DNA of 64,000 bases from Novosphingobium chloroacetimidivorans (GCF_014204535.1 NZ_JACHLR010000008.1:62001-126000), one strand, 5' to 3'. Shown: positions 24,893-35,113, counted from the first letter of the stretch. Notes: generated by a model from the letters alone, not told the origin. Numbers and translations: made by a program.

Positions 24893-25719
24893 CGATCGGT
24901 CTTCCTGGTAGCGCCCGTGGCGTCGAGGAATGGAAGGGCGGCCGTTGCCAGCGCGTTCGCGCCTGCGTCCGGGCCCAGCATGGAGCCGAGGAGTTCGACA
25001 TCCTTGAGCAGCAACTTCGCGCCATGCGCGAATGCGTCGGGCGTCGGCAGCCGCGCGAAGACCTCGAAGCCGAAGCTGCGGCCGCTCGAATGCTTGATCA
25101 GGTCGCTCAGCGCGGCGCGGTCGACGCCGACCTTATCGGCGATGTCGAGCGCACTGAACGCAAGACCCATGTTGGCGGCCATCAGCGAGTTGTTGATGAT
25201 CTTTGCCTGCTGGGCCGACCCGGCGGGACCAAGATGCACGATCTTGCTGCCGAAAGTCTGCAGTACGGGAAGGGCGTGCTCGAAGGTTTCGGGCGTGCCG
25301 CCGCACATGACCGTCAACGTTCCCGCCGACGCAGCCGGCGAGCCGCCGCTGACCGGCGCATCCAGGAACTGGATCCCCGCCTCCGCGCAGCGACGGGCCA
25401 GATCCTCGCACGTCGAGGGCAGGATGGTGGAGTGGATCACGAGCACGCTACCCGCCGCGAGCGCGGGGATAAGCTTGCTGCAGACATCTTCGACGCCGGC
25501 ATCGTCAACCACGCAGACACCGACATAGTCGCAAGTCTTCGCCAGGTCCTCGACGGACTGGGCCAGAACCGCGCCCTTGCCGACCAGATCCTGAGCGGAC
25601 TCGGGCCGCCTGGCCCAGACTGTCAGGGAGTGACCTGCCAGCAGCATCCGCTCGGCGATCGGTGCACCCTGCGATCCCAGGCCGATGAAGCCGGTTCGTC
25701 TTTGCTTGATTTCAGCCAT
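24889..25719 (-). CDS. 3-hydroxyisobutyrate dehydrogenase-family oxidoreductase
   Basis: The 276-residue product has the N-terminal Rossmann motif GFIGLGSQGAPIAERMLLAG, the substrate motif FLDAPVSGGSPAASAGTLTVM, and the catalytic-lysine region AKIINNSLMAANM. All are diagnostic of beta-hydroxyacid dehydrogenases (HIBADH, tartronate semialdehyde reductase and relatives). It oxidises a beta-hydroxyacid with NAD(P). Within the operon it follows the CMD-family gene by 33 bases. Confidence 0.92.
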   Translation of the reverse strand: MAEIKQRRTGFIGLGSQGAPIAERMLLAGHSLTVWARRPESAQDLVGKGAVLAQSVEDLAKTCDYVGVCVVDDAGVEDVCSKLIPALAAGSVLVIHSTILPSTCEDLARRCAEAGIQFLDAPVSGGSPAASAGTLTVMCGGTPETFEHALPVLQTFGSKIVHLGPAGSAQQAKIINNSLMAANMGLAFSALDIADKVGVDRAALSDLIKHSSGRSFGFEVFARLPTPDAFAHGAKLLLKDVELLGSMLGPDAGANALATAALPFLDATGATRKTDR

Positions 25720-25752
25720 GTCCCGGCATGCCCCCGTTCGCTGGATCGCGGA

Positions 25753-26535
25753 TCAGCCGTGCCATGGCAGTCCCTTCTTCACTTTCTCGATCATCTCCAG
25801 GATGACCATTTGCATGCGCGAGGCCTTGGGCCAGCCAGCGTGCGTGCCATACTGCAGCACGAACTCGAGCATCTCTTCCGGCTGGCAGTTGCCGCTCGCC
25901 ATCGCGGCGTGGATGTGGCTGCGGATCGGGATCTCCGCACCGGATTCGCAAACGCCGACGAGGGTGATCCACCGGCGCGAAGCCTCATCCAGGCCACGGC
26001 GGCACCACATCTCGCCGAAGACGAAGTTGTTGATGCCTTCCAGGTAGGGGGTGTTGGGCGGTCCCGGCGGGAAGGTCATGACCTTGTCGAATTCGTTGTG
26101 ACCGTTGCGGCTGCGGACTTCGGGGTCCCAGGCTTCGGCACGGATGGGCGGCACTTCGGCCGGCGGCAGCCCGAGCTCAGCCGCGACCCGGCTCACTGAG
26201 CGGTCCAGGCGCCCGCCGTTGCCCCAGCCAGCATATACCGCCAAGTGGAGAGCGGCCTCCCGCAACTCGGCAAGCGAGATGTGCTTGCCGACAAGGGCAC
26301 CGCGCACGAAATCGTCGATGCGGCTGTCCTCGAAGTTGCAGGTCACCGCCGTGGCGATGGCGACGAGGAACCGTGGGCGACGCGGCAGGCCGGGCCGTGA
26401 CCACACTTCGGCGTAGACGAAGTCCCGCCATGATTCCTCCAGCAACGTCGAAGGTTCGTTCGCTGTTCGCGCAGTGACTTCGGCTTCAGTCGCAAGGCCT
26501 CTGGCCGTGCGATCCTCAGGGGTCAGCATAGTCAT
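25753..26535 (-). CDS. Carboxymuconolactone decarboxylase-family protein with two CMD repeats
   Basis: The 260-residue protein contains two similar halves. Each has the CMD/AhpD pattern: LREAALHLAVYAGWGNG in the first half and PEEMLEFVLQYGTHAGWPKA in the second, which resemble the PcaC-type run. Single-domain members are about 130 residues, so this is a tandem form. Proteins of this type act as decarboxylases or thiol peroxidases; no CxxC redox pair is seen, which argues against AhpD activity. GGGAGAGAGACA precedes the ATG. Confidence 0.88.
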   Translation of the reverse strand: MTMLTPEDRTARGLATEAEVTARTANEPSTLLEESWRDFVYAEVWSRPGLPRRPRFLVAIATAVTCNFEDSRIDDFVRGALVGKHISLAELREAALHLAVYAGWGNGGRLDRSVSRVAAELGLPPAEVPPIRAEAWDPEVRSRNGHNEFDKVMTFPPGPPNTPYLEGINNFVFGEMWCRRGLDEASRRWITLVGVCESGAEIPIRSHIHAAMASGNCQPEEMLEFVLQYGTHAGWPKASRMQMVILEMIEKVKKGLPWHG

Positions 26536-26560
26536 TGTCTCTCTCCCGGTCGGCCGTTGT

Positions 26561-28033
26561 TCAGCCGTTTAGATTGACCCACACATTGCGCACTTGCTGG
26601 AATTCGCGAAGACCCTCGATACCGCCGAGCCGGCCGTGACCGGAATGCTTCATGCCGCCGAACGGAACGCAAGGCGTCATCGCCTCGCCACTTCCGTTCA
26701 CCTGCACCTGGCCCGCTTGCATCTGGTTCGCGACCCGGTGCGCGCGCGCGAGATTGGTGGTGTGGATGTAGGCTCCCAGACCGTAGTCGGTGCCGTTGGC
26801 AAGCGCGATCGCCTCCTCCTCGCTGTCAAAGGGAGTGATGGCCAGAACCGGCCCGAACACTTCCTGCTGCGCGAGTTCGGTGCCGTGTTCGACATCGGCC
26901 AGGACAGTGATGGGATAGTAGTAACCCTCGGCATGATCGCCGCCAAGGCGCTCACCGCCGGTAAGGACGCGACCGCCGAGTGACGCCGCTTTCTGCACCA
27001 TGCCGTGGATGCGGTTGAGCGAAGTCTCCGAGATGATGGGGCCCATGAAGGTGTCCATCTGGAATGGATCGCCGATCTTCACGTGGGCCGACATCGCGGT
27101 GACCATCTGGATGTAGGGCTCATAGATCGACCGCTCGACCAGCAGTCGCGTGCCGTTGACGCAGCCCTGGCCGTGCGCACTGACCGCACCGGAAAGACCG
27201 CGCTTCGCCGCATCCTGCAAGTTCGCGTCGGCGAACACCAGCACCGCCGACTTGCCGCCCAGTTCGAGGCCGACCGGCTTGAGCGTCTCGGCCGCGCTTG
27301 CCAGGATCTTGCGCGCGGTGGCACCGCTGCCGATGAACTCGATCTTGTCGATGCCGGGATGCGACACCATCGCCTCACCCACTTCGGGGCCGCCGGTGAC
27401 GAGGTTCACGACGCCGGCGGGAAAGCCTGCCGCCTGGACATGTTCCATCAGCTTCATGATCGACCATGGCGCCAGTTCCGGCGCCTTGAGGACGATGCAG
27501 TTGCCGACCGCGAGGGCGGGCGCCATCACCATCGTCGCCGCGAACAGCGGGCCATTCCACGGCACGATGATGCCGATCGTGCCGAACGGCTCGTATGCGA
27601 CGTAGTCGTGAGCCGGCCCACCCCAGGTAGAGACGGTACGGCCGTCGATCTTGTCGGCCCAGCCACCATAGTACCGGAACTTCTGCGCGGCATCGGCGCT
27701 CATGTGTCCGCCGGCGATCAGGATCGATCCGTTCTCGGCGGTGAGCAGCGGCGACATCGCGCTCGCCTCGGCCTCGATGATGGCGGCGAGCCGGAACATC
27801 AGGTCGCGACGCTTGTCTCCGGGGAGGGCGCGCCATGCCGGCTGCGCGGCCTTGGCCGCCGCGACCGCACGATCGACATCCTCGGCGCTCGCGCCGCGAA
27901 ACTCGCGAGTGACCTTGCCGGTGGCGGGATAGACGTGCGCGAAAGTCTCGCCGTTGCCTGCACTGGCGCGGCTGTCGCCGATGACGAGCGAGTGTTCCGG
28001 GAATTGCGAGATGTCGGGGTGCTGGAAGCCCAT
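26561..28033 (-). CDS. NAD(P)-dependent aldehyde dehydrogenase
   Basis: The 490-residue enzyme shows the ALDH set: oxyanion Asn in IIVPWNGP, the glutamate motif LELGGKSAVLV, and the catalytic Cys in HGQGCVNGTRL, with EVFGPVLAI near the end. It converts an aldehyde to the acid. GGAGAGAATGAG lies directly upstream of the ATG. It is the first gene of the six-gene leftward operon and diverges from the GntR-type regulator at 28193 over 159 bases. Confidence 0.95.
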   Translation of the reverse strand: MGFQHPDISQFPEHSLVIGDSRASAGNGETFAHVYPATGKVTREFRGASAEDVDRAVAAAKAAQPAWRALPGDKRRDLMFRLAAIIEAEASAMSPLLTAENGSILIAGGHMSADAAQKFRYYGGWADKIDGRTVSTWGGPAHDYVAYEPFGTIGIIVPWNGPLFAATMVMAPALAVGNCIVLKAPELAPWSIMKLMEHVQAAGFPAGVVNLVTGGPEVGEAMVSHPGIDKIEFIGSGATARKILASAAETLKPVGLELGGKSAVLVFADANLQDAAKRGLSGAVSAHGQGCVNGTRLLVERSIYEPYIQMVTAMSAHVKIGDPFQMDTFMGPIISETSLNRIHGMVQKAASLGGRVLTGGERLGGDHAEGYYYPITVLADVEHGTELAQQEVFGPVLAITPFDSEEEAIALANGTDYGLGAYIHTTNLARAHRVANQMQAGQVQVNGSGEAMTPCVPFGGMKHSGHGRLGGIEGLREFQQVRNVWVNLNG

Positions 28034-28165
28034 CTCATTCTCTCCTGTATGGCGCGCTGAACGCGCTTTCTTGCAATCTTGGCCCAGAGCCTAGTTGACC
28101 TTGAGACATGCAGTCAATTGACTTGATTTGCGCCATCACGGCGTGGAATAGCTCTCCTACGAGCA

Positions 28166-28181
28166 ATTATGTGCATGTAAT
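28166..28181. promoter_or_regulatory. Candidate operator overlapping the gntR leader
   Basis: The sequence ATTATGTGCATGTAAT is an imperfect palindrome (ATTA-N2-TGCA-N2-TAAT) that ends just before the AAGGAG ribosome site of the GntR-type gene. Its position suits autoregulation and control of the divergent aldehyde dehydrogenase operon. Confidence 0.35.
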
Positions 28182-28192
28182 AAGGAGCAGGC

Positions 28193-28900
28193 ATGCCCCG
28201 CGATCGAACGTCTGCCTCTACCCGCAACCTGGTGGCGAAAACCACCGACATCCTTCGCGAGCGCATCTTCGCGGCGGAGCCGGGAGCACTCATCGGATCC
28301 CTTCACGAGCTGGCACGCTCGCTCGACGTCGGCATCGTCACGCTGCAGCAGGTGGCCCGGGTGCTCGAGCACGAAGGCCTGCTGGAGGTGCGGCGAGGAC
28401 CCGGAGGAGGCTATTTCGGAGCGCGCCCGGACGAGGCGGCGCTCGAACGGGCGCTTCACTCCTACATGCGGCTGAACCCGGCGACTTTCGAAGAGGCGCT
28501 GGACATGACCTCGTTGCTGTTCAACGAGTTGGCGACGGCCGCTGCATCGTGTCGGGATGAAGCTCTGCGCGAGGAGTTGCGGGTCCTGTCGACGCGATTG
28601 CCTGTGGGCGCGAGCCAGGAAATCGCGACGTTCGAAGTCGAGTTTCAGGAACTGCTGTTCCGCATGGTCCGCAGACCGCTCTTCGAGATGCTGACGCGCG
28701 TCACCCTGCAGTACTCGACATCGCAAGAGGGTAGGCGTATCCATCGATACGGCAATGGCCTGACGCACTGGAGCGAGGGTCGGGCCCGTATCATTAACGC
28801 CATCCTGGCAAACGATCCCGAACTGACCAAATTCGAGGCAAACCGCCAGAACCGTGCAATGGTTCTGGCGCATCTGCATGGCGCTCGTGGAGAGGCATGA
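28193..28900 (+). CDS. GntR-family (FCD subfamily) transcriptional regulator
   Basis: The 235-residue product has an N-terminal winged helix-turn-helix (ILRERIFAAEPGALIGS, LARSLDVGIVTLQQVARVLEHEGLLEVRRGPGGGYF) and an all-helical C-terminal effector domain of the FCD size. The C-terminal domain lacks some of the metal-binding histidines that I would expect, so the effector could bind without metal. It is divergent from the six-gene aldehyde dehydrogenase operon and is the likely regulator of it. AAGGAG precedes the ATG. Confidence 0.87.
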   Translation: MPRDRTSASTRNLVAKTTDILRERIFAAEPGALIGSLHELARSLDVGIVTLQQVARVLEHEGLLEVRRGPGGGYFGARPDEAALERALHSYMRLNPATFEEALDMTSLLFNELATAAASCRDEALREELRVLSTRLPVGASQEIATFEVEFQELLFRMVRRPLFEMLTRVTLQYSTSQEGRRIHRYGNGLTHWSEGRARIINAILANDPELTKFEANRQNRAMVLAHLHGARGEA

Positions 28901-29016
28901 CGGATCGGTGATCTCGACCAAGTCATGACCACCGCGAGCCTCTCGTGCGACTGTCAGACGCGTGACGAGCGCCCGAGGGGAGCCGTCGGCTTCCCTCGGG
29001 ATCACGTGCGATGTTC

Positions 29017-31500
29017 CTATTCGCCGAATTTCACTCGCAGGCGGAGGCCGTACATCCGCGGCTGACCCAGGATCAGGCCTTCGGCTCCCGTCGAGGGATA
29101 CGAATAGCTGATATAGACCGGGTACTTTTCATTGAACGCGTTGGTGATGAAGGCCGATGCATCGATCGGGCTTCCCGCGACGTTGTTCCAGTTGAGGTTG
29201 AAGTTGACGATCTGATTGGACGGCAGCACGCCGAGCGGAGACTGTTCGAAGGTCACCTGCTTCGAGGTGTAGACATAGGTCGCACTCAGCGCGATCTTGC
29301 CGATGCTGTCGTCCAGCGGCAGCGTGTAGGATGGCGTGACGATCACCTTGTGCTTCGGCGATTGGGGCAGCACACCACCGACGCGGGCTCCTGACGAGGC
29401 CGGCAGATAACCCGGGAAAACCGGTGCCGAGTAGGACTTCAGCTTGGTGTCGAGGTAGGTGTAGCCCACGGCGAGTCCGAGACCGTCGCGATTGATGGCA
29501 GTATCGACCTCGATACCCTGTATCCGCGACTTTCCTGCGTTCACGATCGCCTGAGAAGGTGAGGCCGTGTTGCCCGGGATCGTCAGGTCCGGGAAGAGAT
29601 TCGCAGTGAGCTGCTGGTTCGAGAAGTCGTTATAGAAGGCCGCGAGATTGAAGTAGCCGTTCACCGCGCCGCGGAAAGAGGCCTTGGCGCCCAACTCGTA
29701 CGAATCGACTTTCTCCGGTCCCCAGGAGATCGGCGTGGTGTTCGATGCGTTCACGTTGCCCTGGCGATATCCCCGCGCGTACTTGGCGTAGAACAGCAGG
29801 TCCGAGTTCGGCTTGTAGTCGACATCGATCAGCCATGTCGGCTTGTTGGAACTTTGCGTGATCCGCTGGAGGCAGCTTTCGCCGCCGGGAGCCGGCCGCG
29901 TGGGATCGACGGCGCAGACGAACGCAGGGGCGTTTGGCGCGAAGAAGAGCGCTTGACGCGTCCCGCCTTCACCCACGACCTTGTCCATCGTGTAACGCAG
30001 GCCGCCCGTGACCGAGAACTGATCGGTGAACTTGTAGGTAGCCTGTCCGAAGAAACCGGCATTGCGATAGCGGTAGCGCGTCAGCGAGTTCTGGATCAGG
30101 CCGGGGATGATCCCTGCCGGCAGGCCGAGGCCATTGATCGGGTTACACTGATAAGCCGCGACATTGGTGCAGCTCAGCGACGAATAGGTCGCCCCGACAT
30201 CATAGGTGATCGGCGAGACGGCACCCTGGAACGGATCGGAAGGTCCACTCTTCTCGTAATACCCGCCCAGCACGTATGTCAGCGTGCCGTCTGTCGTGCG
30301 GCCCTGAAGTTGCAACTCCTCGGTAGCCGTCCACTGAGCGATACCGGCGTACGTGGGATCGTCGTAGAGGCCGACCCAGGTGAAGGGCTGGCCTGCATAA
30401 GGGTTCGGCGTGCCGAACGGAGTGGTCGCCGGGGCGGTCAGATTGTCTGAGGCGATGTTGAAGGCCTGCGACTGGCGAAATTCCTGGTAGCTGGCCGTGT
30501 TCTTGATCGTCACGTTGTCGCTGACGTTCCATGTGGTCGTGTTCGACACGCCCCACTGGTCGATCTCGAGGAACGGGTTGGGGTGGTTGGTGTCCACGTC
30601 CCAATAGCCGTCGCCACGCGCTTGCGCACGCTGGAGAGTCTGGCAATTGAGCGGCGCGAGGTATGTGGCCGTGCCGGGGGCCGGCTGAAGGTTGTTGCCG
30701 CAGCCGGCGACCAGCGCCACGCGGCTGGCGATGCCGTTGGTCTTGGAATGGCTGTAGCGGGCAAGCGTGTAGCTCTCGAGGTCGGGCGTCAGCTCGGCCA
30801 GGACACCCAGGCGCACCGCCCAGTAGTCGACATCCGCAAAGTCGCTGGCGCCGATACCGCTGCGGTTCTTGAGGTAGCCGTCGCGCTTCATCCGGTCGAA
30901 GCCGGCGCGTACCTTGAACGTGTCGCTCAGCGGGACGTTGATGACGCCCTGCACACGGTACATGTCATAGTTGCCGTAAGAGCCCTCGACATAACCTTCG
31001 AGATTGCTCGTCGGGCGTTGCGGGGTGATCAACACGGCGCCGCCCGTGGTGTTGCGGCCGAACAGCGTGCCTTGGGGACCCTTGAGGACCTGAACGTTCT
31101 GCAGGTCGAAGAACTGGCCGACACCGGCGCCGTTGCCACCCGGCGTACCACCTTGTGCACGCGGCCCGATCACGTCGGCGAAGTAGATCGCCACGGACGG
31201 AGAGGTGAAGCTTTCCTGAGTGAAGCCGCGAATGGCGAACGTGGCCGTCTCCTCGCCGTAGCGCGAGTTTGCTGACAGCGACGGAGTATAGGTGGCGAGA
31301 TCGGCGCCCGATACGACGTTGCGATTGCTGATCTGTTCCTGGTTGAAGACCGAGATCGAGATCGGAACGTCTTGCAGGCGCTCCTCGGTACGGCGAGCGG
31401 TCACGACGATATCACCGCCGGCGCTCTGAGCCATAGCCGGAACTGCCCATGCAACCGATGTCGTCACGAACAGCGTGAGCCTGATTGGCATACGAGTCAC
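29017..31500 (-). CDS. TonB-dependent outer-membrane receptor
   Basis: The 827-residue protein has a signal peptide (cleaved after AMAQ), a sphingomonad-type TonB box and plug start (GDIVVTARRTEERLQDVPISISVF), the plug continuing through FAIRGFTQE and VLKGPQGTLFGRNTTGG, and a C-terminal 22-strand barrel ending LRLRVKFGE. It imports a bulky ligand using TonB energy. The start is the GTG at 31500, with GGAGAGGG 5 bases upstream. It lies downstream of the GntR gene on the opposite strand and next to the rhamnose locus; either the region 2 substrate or a rhamnoside could be its ligand. Confidence 0.95.
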   Translation of the reverse strand: MTRMPIRLTLFVTTSVAWAVPAMAQSAGGDIVVTARRTEERLQDVPISISVFNQEQISNRNVVSGADLATYTPSLSANSRYGEETATFAIRGFTQESFTSPSVAIYFADVIGPRAQGGTPGGNGAGVGQFFDLQNVQVLKGPQGTLFGRNTTGGAVLITPQRPTSNLEGYVEGSYGNYDMYRVQGVINVPLSDTFKVRAGFDRMKRDGYLKNRSGIGASDFADVDYWAVRLGVLAELTPDLESYTLARYSHSKTNGIASRVALVAGCGNNLQPAPGTATYLAPLNCQTLQRAQARGDGYWDVDTNHPNPFLEIDQWGVSNTTTWNVSDNVTIKNTASYQEFRQSQAFNIASDNLTAPATTPFGTPNPYAGQPFTWVGLYDDPTYAGIAQWTATEELQLQGRTTDGTLTYVLGGYYEKSGPSDPFQGAVSPITYDVGATYSSLSCTNVAAYQCNPINGLGLPAGIIPGLIQNSLTRYRYRNAGFFGQATYKFTDQFSVTGGLRYTMDKVVGEGGTRQALFFAPNAPAFVCAVDPTRPAPGGESCLQRITQSSNKPTWLIDVDYKPNSDLLFYAKYARGYRQGNVNASNTTPISWGPEKVDSYELGAKASFRGAVNGYFNLAAFYNDFSNQQLTANLFPDLTIPGNTASPSQAIVNAGKSRIQGIEVDTAINRDGLGLAVGYTYLDTKLKSYSAPVFPGYLPASSGARVGGVLPQSPKHKVIVTPSYTLPLDDSIGKIALSATYVYTSKQVTFEQSPLGVLPSNQIVNFNLNWNNVAGSPIDASAFITNAFNEKYPVYISYSYPSTGAEGLILGQPRMYGLRLRVKFGE

Positions 31501-31913
31501 TTAAACCCTCTCCTTGAACATGATTGTCGGACCAACGCCATGGATCGCAGCTGCCCCGGGCAGCTACGAGCAACAACGCCGCGACCTATGCGATTGCCAG
31601 TCTCATAGTCAGGTGCACGGAGGCGCGTCAACGTCTCTGCGGCGAGAAACGCTGCGGCGTCATTTTCGCGTTGGCAGCCGCTTCAAGCCTGCGTCGAACA
31701 ACCGCCCGAAGGCCTCAACAAACGCTTTAGCACGTGCTCAATCCGTCCGACTCCCGCCTCCTCGGAGCAGGTCGCCAACATGAACGAAGGCGGCCGACGC
31801 CTGCACCATCAGCCGCCCAAATCTGGTGAGTCGGTTGCGTCAGCACTTGCAGTGCGCGGCTTGCTAACGTCGAGGAGGCAGCCGGTGAGGGCACTTGCCT
31901 GACGCGTCGATCG
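31501..31913. other. Intergenic stretch before the receptor gene, no gene seen
   Basis: This 413-base stretch between the receptor start and the deoR stop holds only short Arg/Ser-rich open frames that look like chance. The receptor promoter must be here; I could not pick a convincing box. Confidence 0.5.
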
Positions 31914-32699
31914 CTAGGCAGCGATCATGAGCCGGATGCCGGCCGATCGCACGAGCTCCCTGCTTGCCTCGTCGATGTCGGCGTCCGTGATCAAGACGTC
32001 GACCTCTGCCAGGCCGCAGACGATCGCACCCGAACTTCGGCGGAACTTGCTGCTGTCGACCAGCAGTATGACTTCCTCCGCGCGATCGATCAGCCGTCGC
32101 TCGGCCGCTACCAGGATGACGTCGGGCTGCATCACGCCGCGCGAACCGACCGCGGCCGAACCCATGAACAGCTTGGGAGCGTGGAAGGCGGGCATCGAAT
32201 CCTCGCCGGCGGGTGCAAGGATGATGTTCTGCTCGCGGAAGACCGATCCCGAGGGCAGCAGGATCCGGGTGCTTGCCTGGGGCAGCAAGGCATCGACGAT
32301 GTGGAGCGAGTTGGTGAGCACCTGCAAGTTCAGGCCGGCCAGGTGAGGGCACATCTGCAACGTCGTGGTGCCGCCGTCGATCATGATGCCCTCGCCGGGG
32401 CGGCACAACGAGGCGGCCATCTTGCCGATCGCCTGCTTGCGCGCAAGGTTCTGCGCAAGTGACAGGGAGAAGGGCGTCCCGGCGAGGCTCCCAGGATCGG
32501 TCTTGTCGGGGCTGTCCGCTGCGACGAGCTTGGCGCCTCCGTGAACGCGCAGGATGCGGCCACGTTCTTCAAGGCGGGTCAGGTCGCGCCGGATCGTGGC
32601 GGGGGAAGCATCGAGGCTTCCCTCCAGATCGCGGTAGGACACGAAGCCGCTTTGACCCATGGCATCCAGGATCAGGCGTTCACGTTCCTCGGCATGCAT
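31914..32699 (-). CDS. DeoR/GlpR-family sugar regulator of the rhamnose locus
   Basis: The 261-residue product starts MHAEERERLILDAMGQSGFVSYRDLEGSLDAS with the DeoR helix-turn-helix (SPATIRRDLTRLEERGRILRVHGGA), and has a C-terminal phosphosugar-sensing domain (DGGTTTLQM, DVILVAAERRLIDRAEEVILLVDSSKF). Regulators of this type usually repress sugar operons and sense the phosphorylated intermediate, here probably L-rhamnulose 1-phosphate. It is the last gene of the operon kinase-lldD-permease-deoR, 18 bases after the permease. Confidence 0.92.
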   Translation of the reverse strand: MHAEERERLILDAMGQSGFVSYRDLEGSLDASPATIRRDLTRLEERGRILRVHGGAKLVAADSPDKTDPGSLAGTPFSLSLAQNLARKQAIGKMAASLCRPGEGIMIDGGTTTLQMCPHLAGLNLQVLTNSLHIVDALLPQASTRILLPSGSVFREQNIILAPAGEDSMPAFHAPKLFMGSAAVGSRGVMQPDVILVAAERRLIDRAEEVILLVDSSKFRRSSGAIVCGLAEVDVLITDADIDEASRELVRSAGIRLMIAA

Positions 32700-32717
32700 G
32701 GTGCTGGCGATACCCCC

Positions 32718-33962
32718 TTAGGCCGCGCGCTGTTCGGCCTCGAGCTGTTCGAGCGACTTGCCTTGGTTCCGCGGCGCCCAGAAAGCACCGACCAGGCCAC
32801 TCACTACCAGGAACCCGGTAAGTATCCACGCCAGGTTCGTAAAGCCCGTCGCATTGAGCATCGGCACAAAGAAGCTGAAGATGCCCAGCGCAATCCGGAC
32901 GACGGCAAAGCAGACGCCTTGAGCAGTCGCCCGCAGCGCGGTCGGGAACTGCTCCGAGCTCCAGAGCTGGAAAAAGCTTTGCGCGCCGAAGCCGCCGCCG
33001 AACTGCAGCAGGAACACATGGAGCAAGGCGATCGGGATCGTCAGCGGGAACAGCGCCAGAAGCGCCATGCCGATCACCTGGATCACGGCCGAAACGATGA
33101 ACAGCGTGCGCTGGTTGACCTTGTCCGACAGCCGCATGAAGACGAAGTAGATCGAGACCATGCCGACGAAGAACGACACCGCCTGGATCGCGACCGACTG
33201 CGCCTGCGTGGCGGCTCCCACGGTGCGCAGGATGTAGGGGAAGAAGAAGCCGTTCGTGCCCGACCACAGGTTCCAGAAGCCATACATGCCAACGAGACCG
33301 AGGATCGATGTGAGATAGCGGCCGCGGAAAAGCTCCGAGACTTTCAGACGCGGCGCGTCGGAGCGCTGCGACTCTTCCCAGCGCCTGGATTCATGCATCT
33401 TGCTGCGCAACAGCGTCAGCCCGAGCGCGATCACGAGGAGGTGTGCGAAGACCAGGCGTGCGCCAAGGATGCCCAGTGACGTCAGCGCAAGACTCATCAG
33501 CAGGACGACGACCGGCCCCAGATACCAAAGCACCTGAGCGACACCGGAATGCTTGCCGCGGGCATCGTCAGGCGCCTGCTCCGCGATCAGCGACCAGCTG
33601 GCCGGAATGTCCGCACCCACGGCAAGGCCGACGATCAGGAAGCCGGTGACGATCATCCAGGGCGCCACCGCGAATACAAGCAGCGACATGCCCGCCGCGT
33701 AGAGCAGCATGTCCCACTGGTAGATCTTCTTGCGGCCGATCTTGTCGCACAACCAGCCGCCGACGAGCGCGCCCACACCGGCGCCGATTGCATTGGGGCC
33801 GAAGGCGGCAATCAGGCCGACCGAGGAATTCGTGAGGTGGTAGCTCTCCTGCCATAGCGCCAGCGCGGCCGACCCGGCCACGATCGACCCGGCATCGATG
33901 TAGTTCGCCAGCCCCGCAAGGATGGTATCGCGCCAGTTCTGTTGTTTGCCGCCCGCACTCAT
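32718..33962 (-). CDS. MFS sugar transporter, likely L-rhamnose permease
   Basis: The 414-residue protein has about 12 hydrophobic segments and the MFS loop motif [17 protein letters not shown] between helices 2 and 3, as in sugar porters. A long cytoplasmic loop lies near the middle (residues 190-215). The start overlaps lldD by 4 bases. Its position in an operon with the rhamnulose kinase-like gene and deoR supports rhamnose uptake across the inner membrane. The family does not prove the substrate. Confidence 0.85.
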   Translation of the reverse strand: MSAGGKQQNWRDTILAGLANYIDAGSIVAGSAALALWQESYHLTNSSVGLIAAFGPNAIGAGVGALVGGWLCDKIGRKKIYQWDMLLYAAGMSLLVFAVAPWMIVTGFLIVGLAVGADIPASWSLIAEQAPDDARGKHSGVAQVLWYLGPVVVLLMSLALTSLGILGARLVFAHLLVIALGLTLLRSKMHESRRWEESQRSDAPRLKVSELFRGRYLTSILGLVGMYGFWNLWSGTNGFFFPYILRTVGAATQAQSVAIQAVSFFVGMVSIYFVFMRLSDKVNQRTLFIVSAVIQVIGMALLALFPLTIPIALLHVFLLQFGGGFGAQSFFQLWSSEQFPTALRATAQGVCFAVVRIALGIFSFFVPMLNATGFTNLAWILTGFLVVSGLVGAFWAPRNQGKSLEQLEAEQRAA

Positions 33963-35113
33963 CGCCCGATTTCCCCCGCGAGAATTGTTCTATCTATGTC
34001 TTCGATCCTGGCCGTGCCGGTGAGCGCCATGGCAACGCGCATCTCCGCCTCAATCAACTTGAGCAGCTTGGCGATACCGGCTTCACCCCCCGCTGCGAGG
34101 GCCCAGGCCCAGGCACGGCCGAGCAGGACACCCTTCGCGCCGAGTGCCAGCATGCGCACGACGTCCAGGCCCGAGCGGATGCCGCCGTCCGCCAGAACGG
34201 TAAGCCGATCCCCCACCACATCGGCGATCGGGGGCAGCGCGCGCGCGCTCGAGAGGACGCCGTCCAGCTGTCGACCGCCATGGTTCGACACCACCACGCC
34301 ATCGGCGCCGAGTTCCGCTGCCTCGCGCGCGTCCTCGGGATCGAGGATCCCCTTGATGATCAGCGGGCCCTTCCACTCGGCGCGGATGAAATCGAGATCG
34401 CGCCAGTTGATGGTCGGATCGAAGTTATTGCGCATCCAGGCGAAGAAGTCCTCTATCCCCGTCTTTCCCTGCAGCACCGGGGCGACGTTGCCCAGGGTGT
34501 GCGGGCGACCGCGCAAGCCGACGTCCCATGCCCAGGCCGGCTTCGAGGCCGCTTGTGCGAAGCGCCACAGCGCGCCCTTCAGGCCGCTCGATCCGGCAAG
34601 ACCGGTATGGTAATCGCGATAGCGGCTGCCGGGTACGGGCATGTCCACCGTGAACACCAAGGTCGAGCATCCCGCCTCGCGCGCCTGTGCGAGCAGTTCC
34701 TTCATGAACGCACGGTCGCGGATCATGTATAGCTGGAACCAGAAGGGCTTCTGCGCCGCGCGCGCGACTTCGCCGATCGGACAGGCTCCCACGGTCGACA
34801 ACGTGAACGGCACGCCGGCTTGCTCCGCAGCGCGCACTGCCTGCGCCTCGCCGCGCCGGGCGTTCAGGCCTGCGAGCCCAATCGGCGCGAGCGCGAGAGG
34901 CATCGCCATGGTCTGGCCGAACAGCGTGGTCGACAGATCGATCTGCGACACGTCCCGCAGCACGCGCTGCCGCAAGGGCAGCCCGGCCAGGTCGGACACG
35001 TTGCGGCGAAGCGTCTCCTCTGCGTAGGAGCCGCCGTCGATGTACTCGAACAGGAAACGCGGCAGCCTTCGGCGAGCGGCCTCCCGAAAGTCGGGGACAG
35101 AGGCGATGATCAT
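33959..35113 (-). CDS. lldD: FMN-dependent L-lactate dehydrogenase (LldD-type alpha-hydroxyacid dehydrogenase)
   Basis: The ATG at 35113 gives 384 residues, the usual length for LldD. FMN and substrate motifs are visible: [14 protein letters not shown] near the start, [14 protein letters not shown], the catalytic-histidine motif [13 protein letters not shown], and [15 protein letters not shown]. It oxidises L-lactate to pyruvate at the membrane. It overlaps both the kinase and the permease by 4 bases, so it belongs to the rhamnose pathway, where L-lactaldehyde is made and oxidised to L-lactate. Confidence 0.93.
   Translation of the reverse strand: MIIASVPDFREAARRRLPRFLFEYIDGGSYAEETLRRNVSDLAGLPLRQRVLRDVSQIDLSTTLFGQTMAMPLALAPIGLAGLNARRGEAQAVRAAEQAGVPFTLSTVGACPIGEVARAAQKPFWFQLYMIRDRAFMKELLAQAREAGCSTLVFTVDMPVPGSRYRDYHTGLAGSSGLKGALWRFAQAASKPAWAWDVGLRGRPHTLGNVAPVLQGKTGIEDFFAWMRNNFDPTINWRDLDFIRAEWKGPLIIKGILDPEDAREAAELGADGVVVSNHGGRQLDGVLSSARALPPIADVVGDRLTVLADGGIRSGLDVVRMLALGAKGVLLGRAWAWALAAGGEAGIAKLLKLIEAEMRVAMALTGTARIEDIDRTILAGEIGR

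Noticed and set aside
24889..25719. Assignment of the HIBADH-like gene to valine breakdown
   Set aside because: The surrounding SDR, CMD and esterase genes are not those of valine catabolism, and the family has many substrates.
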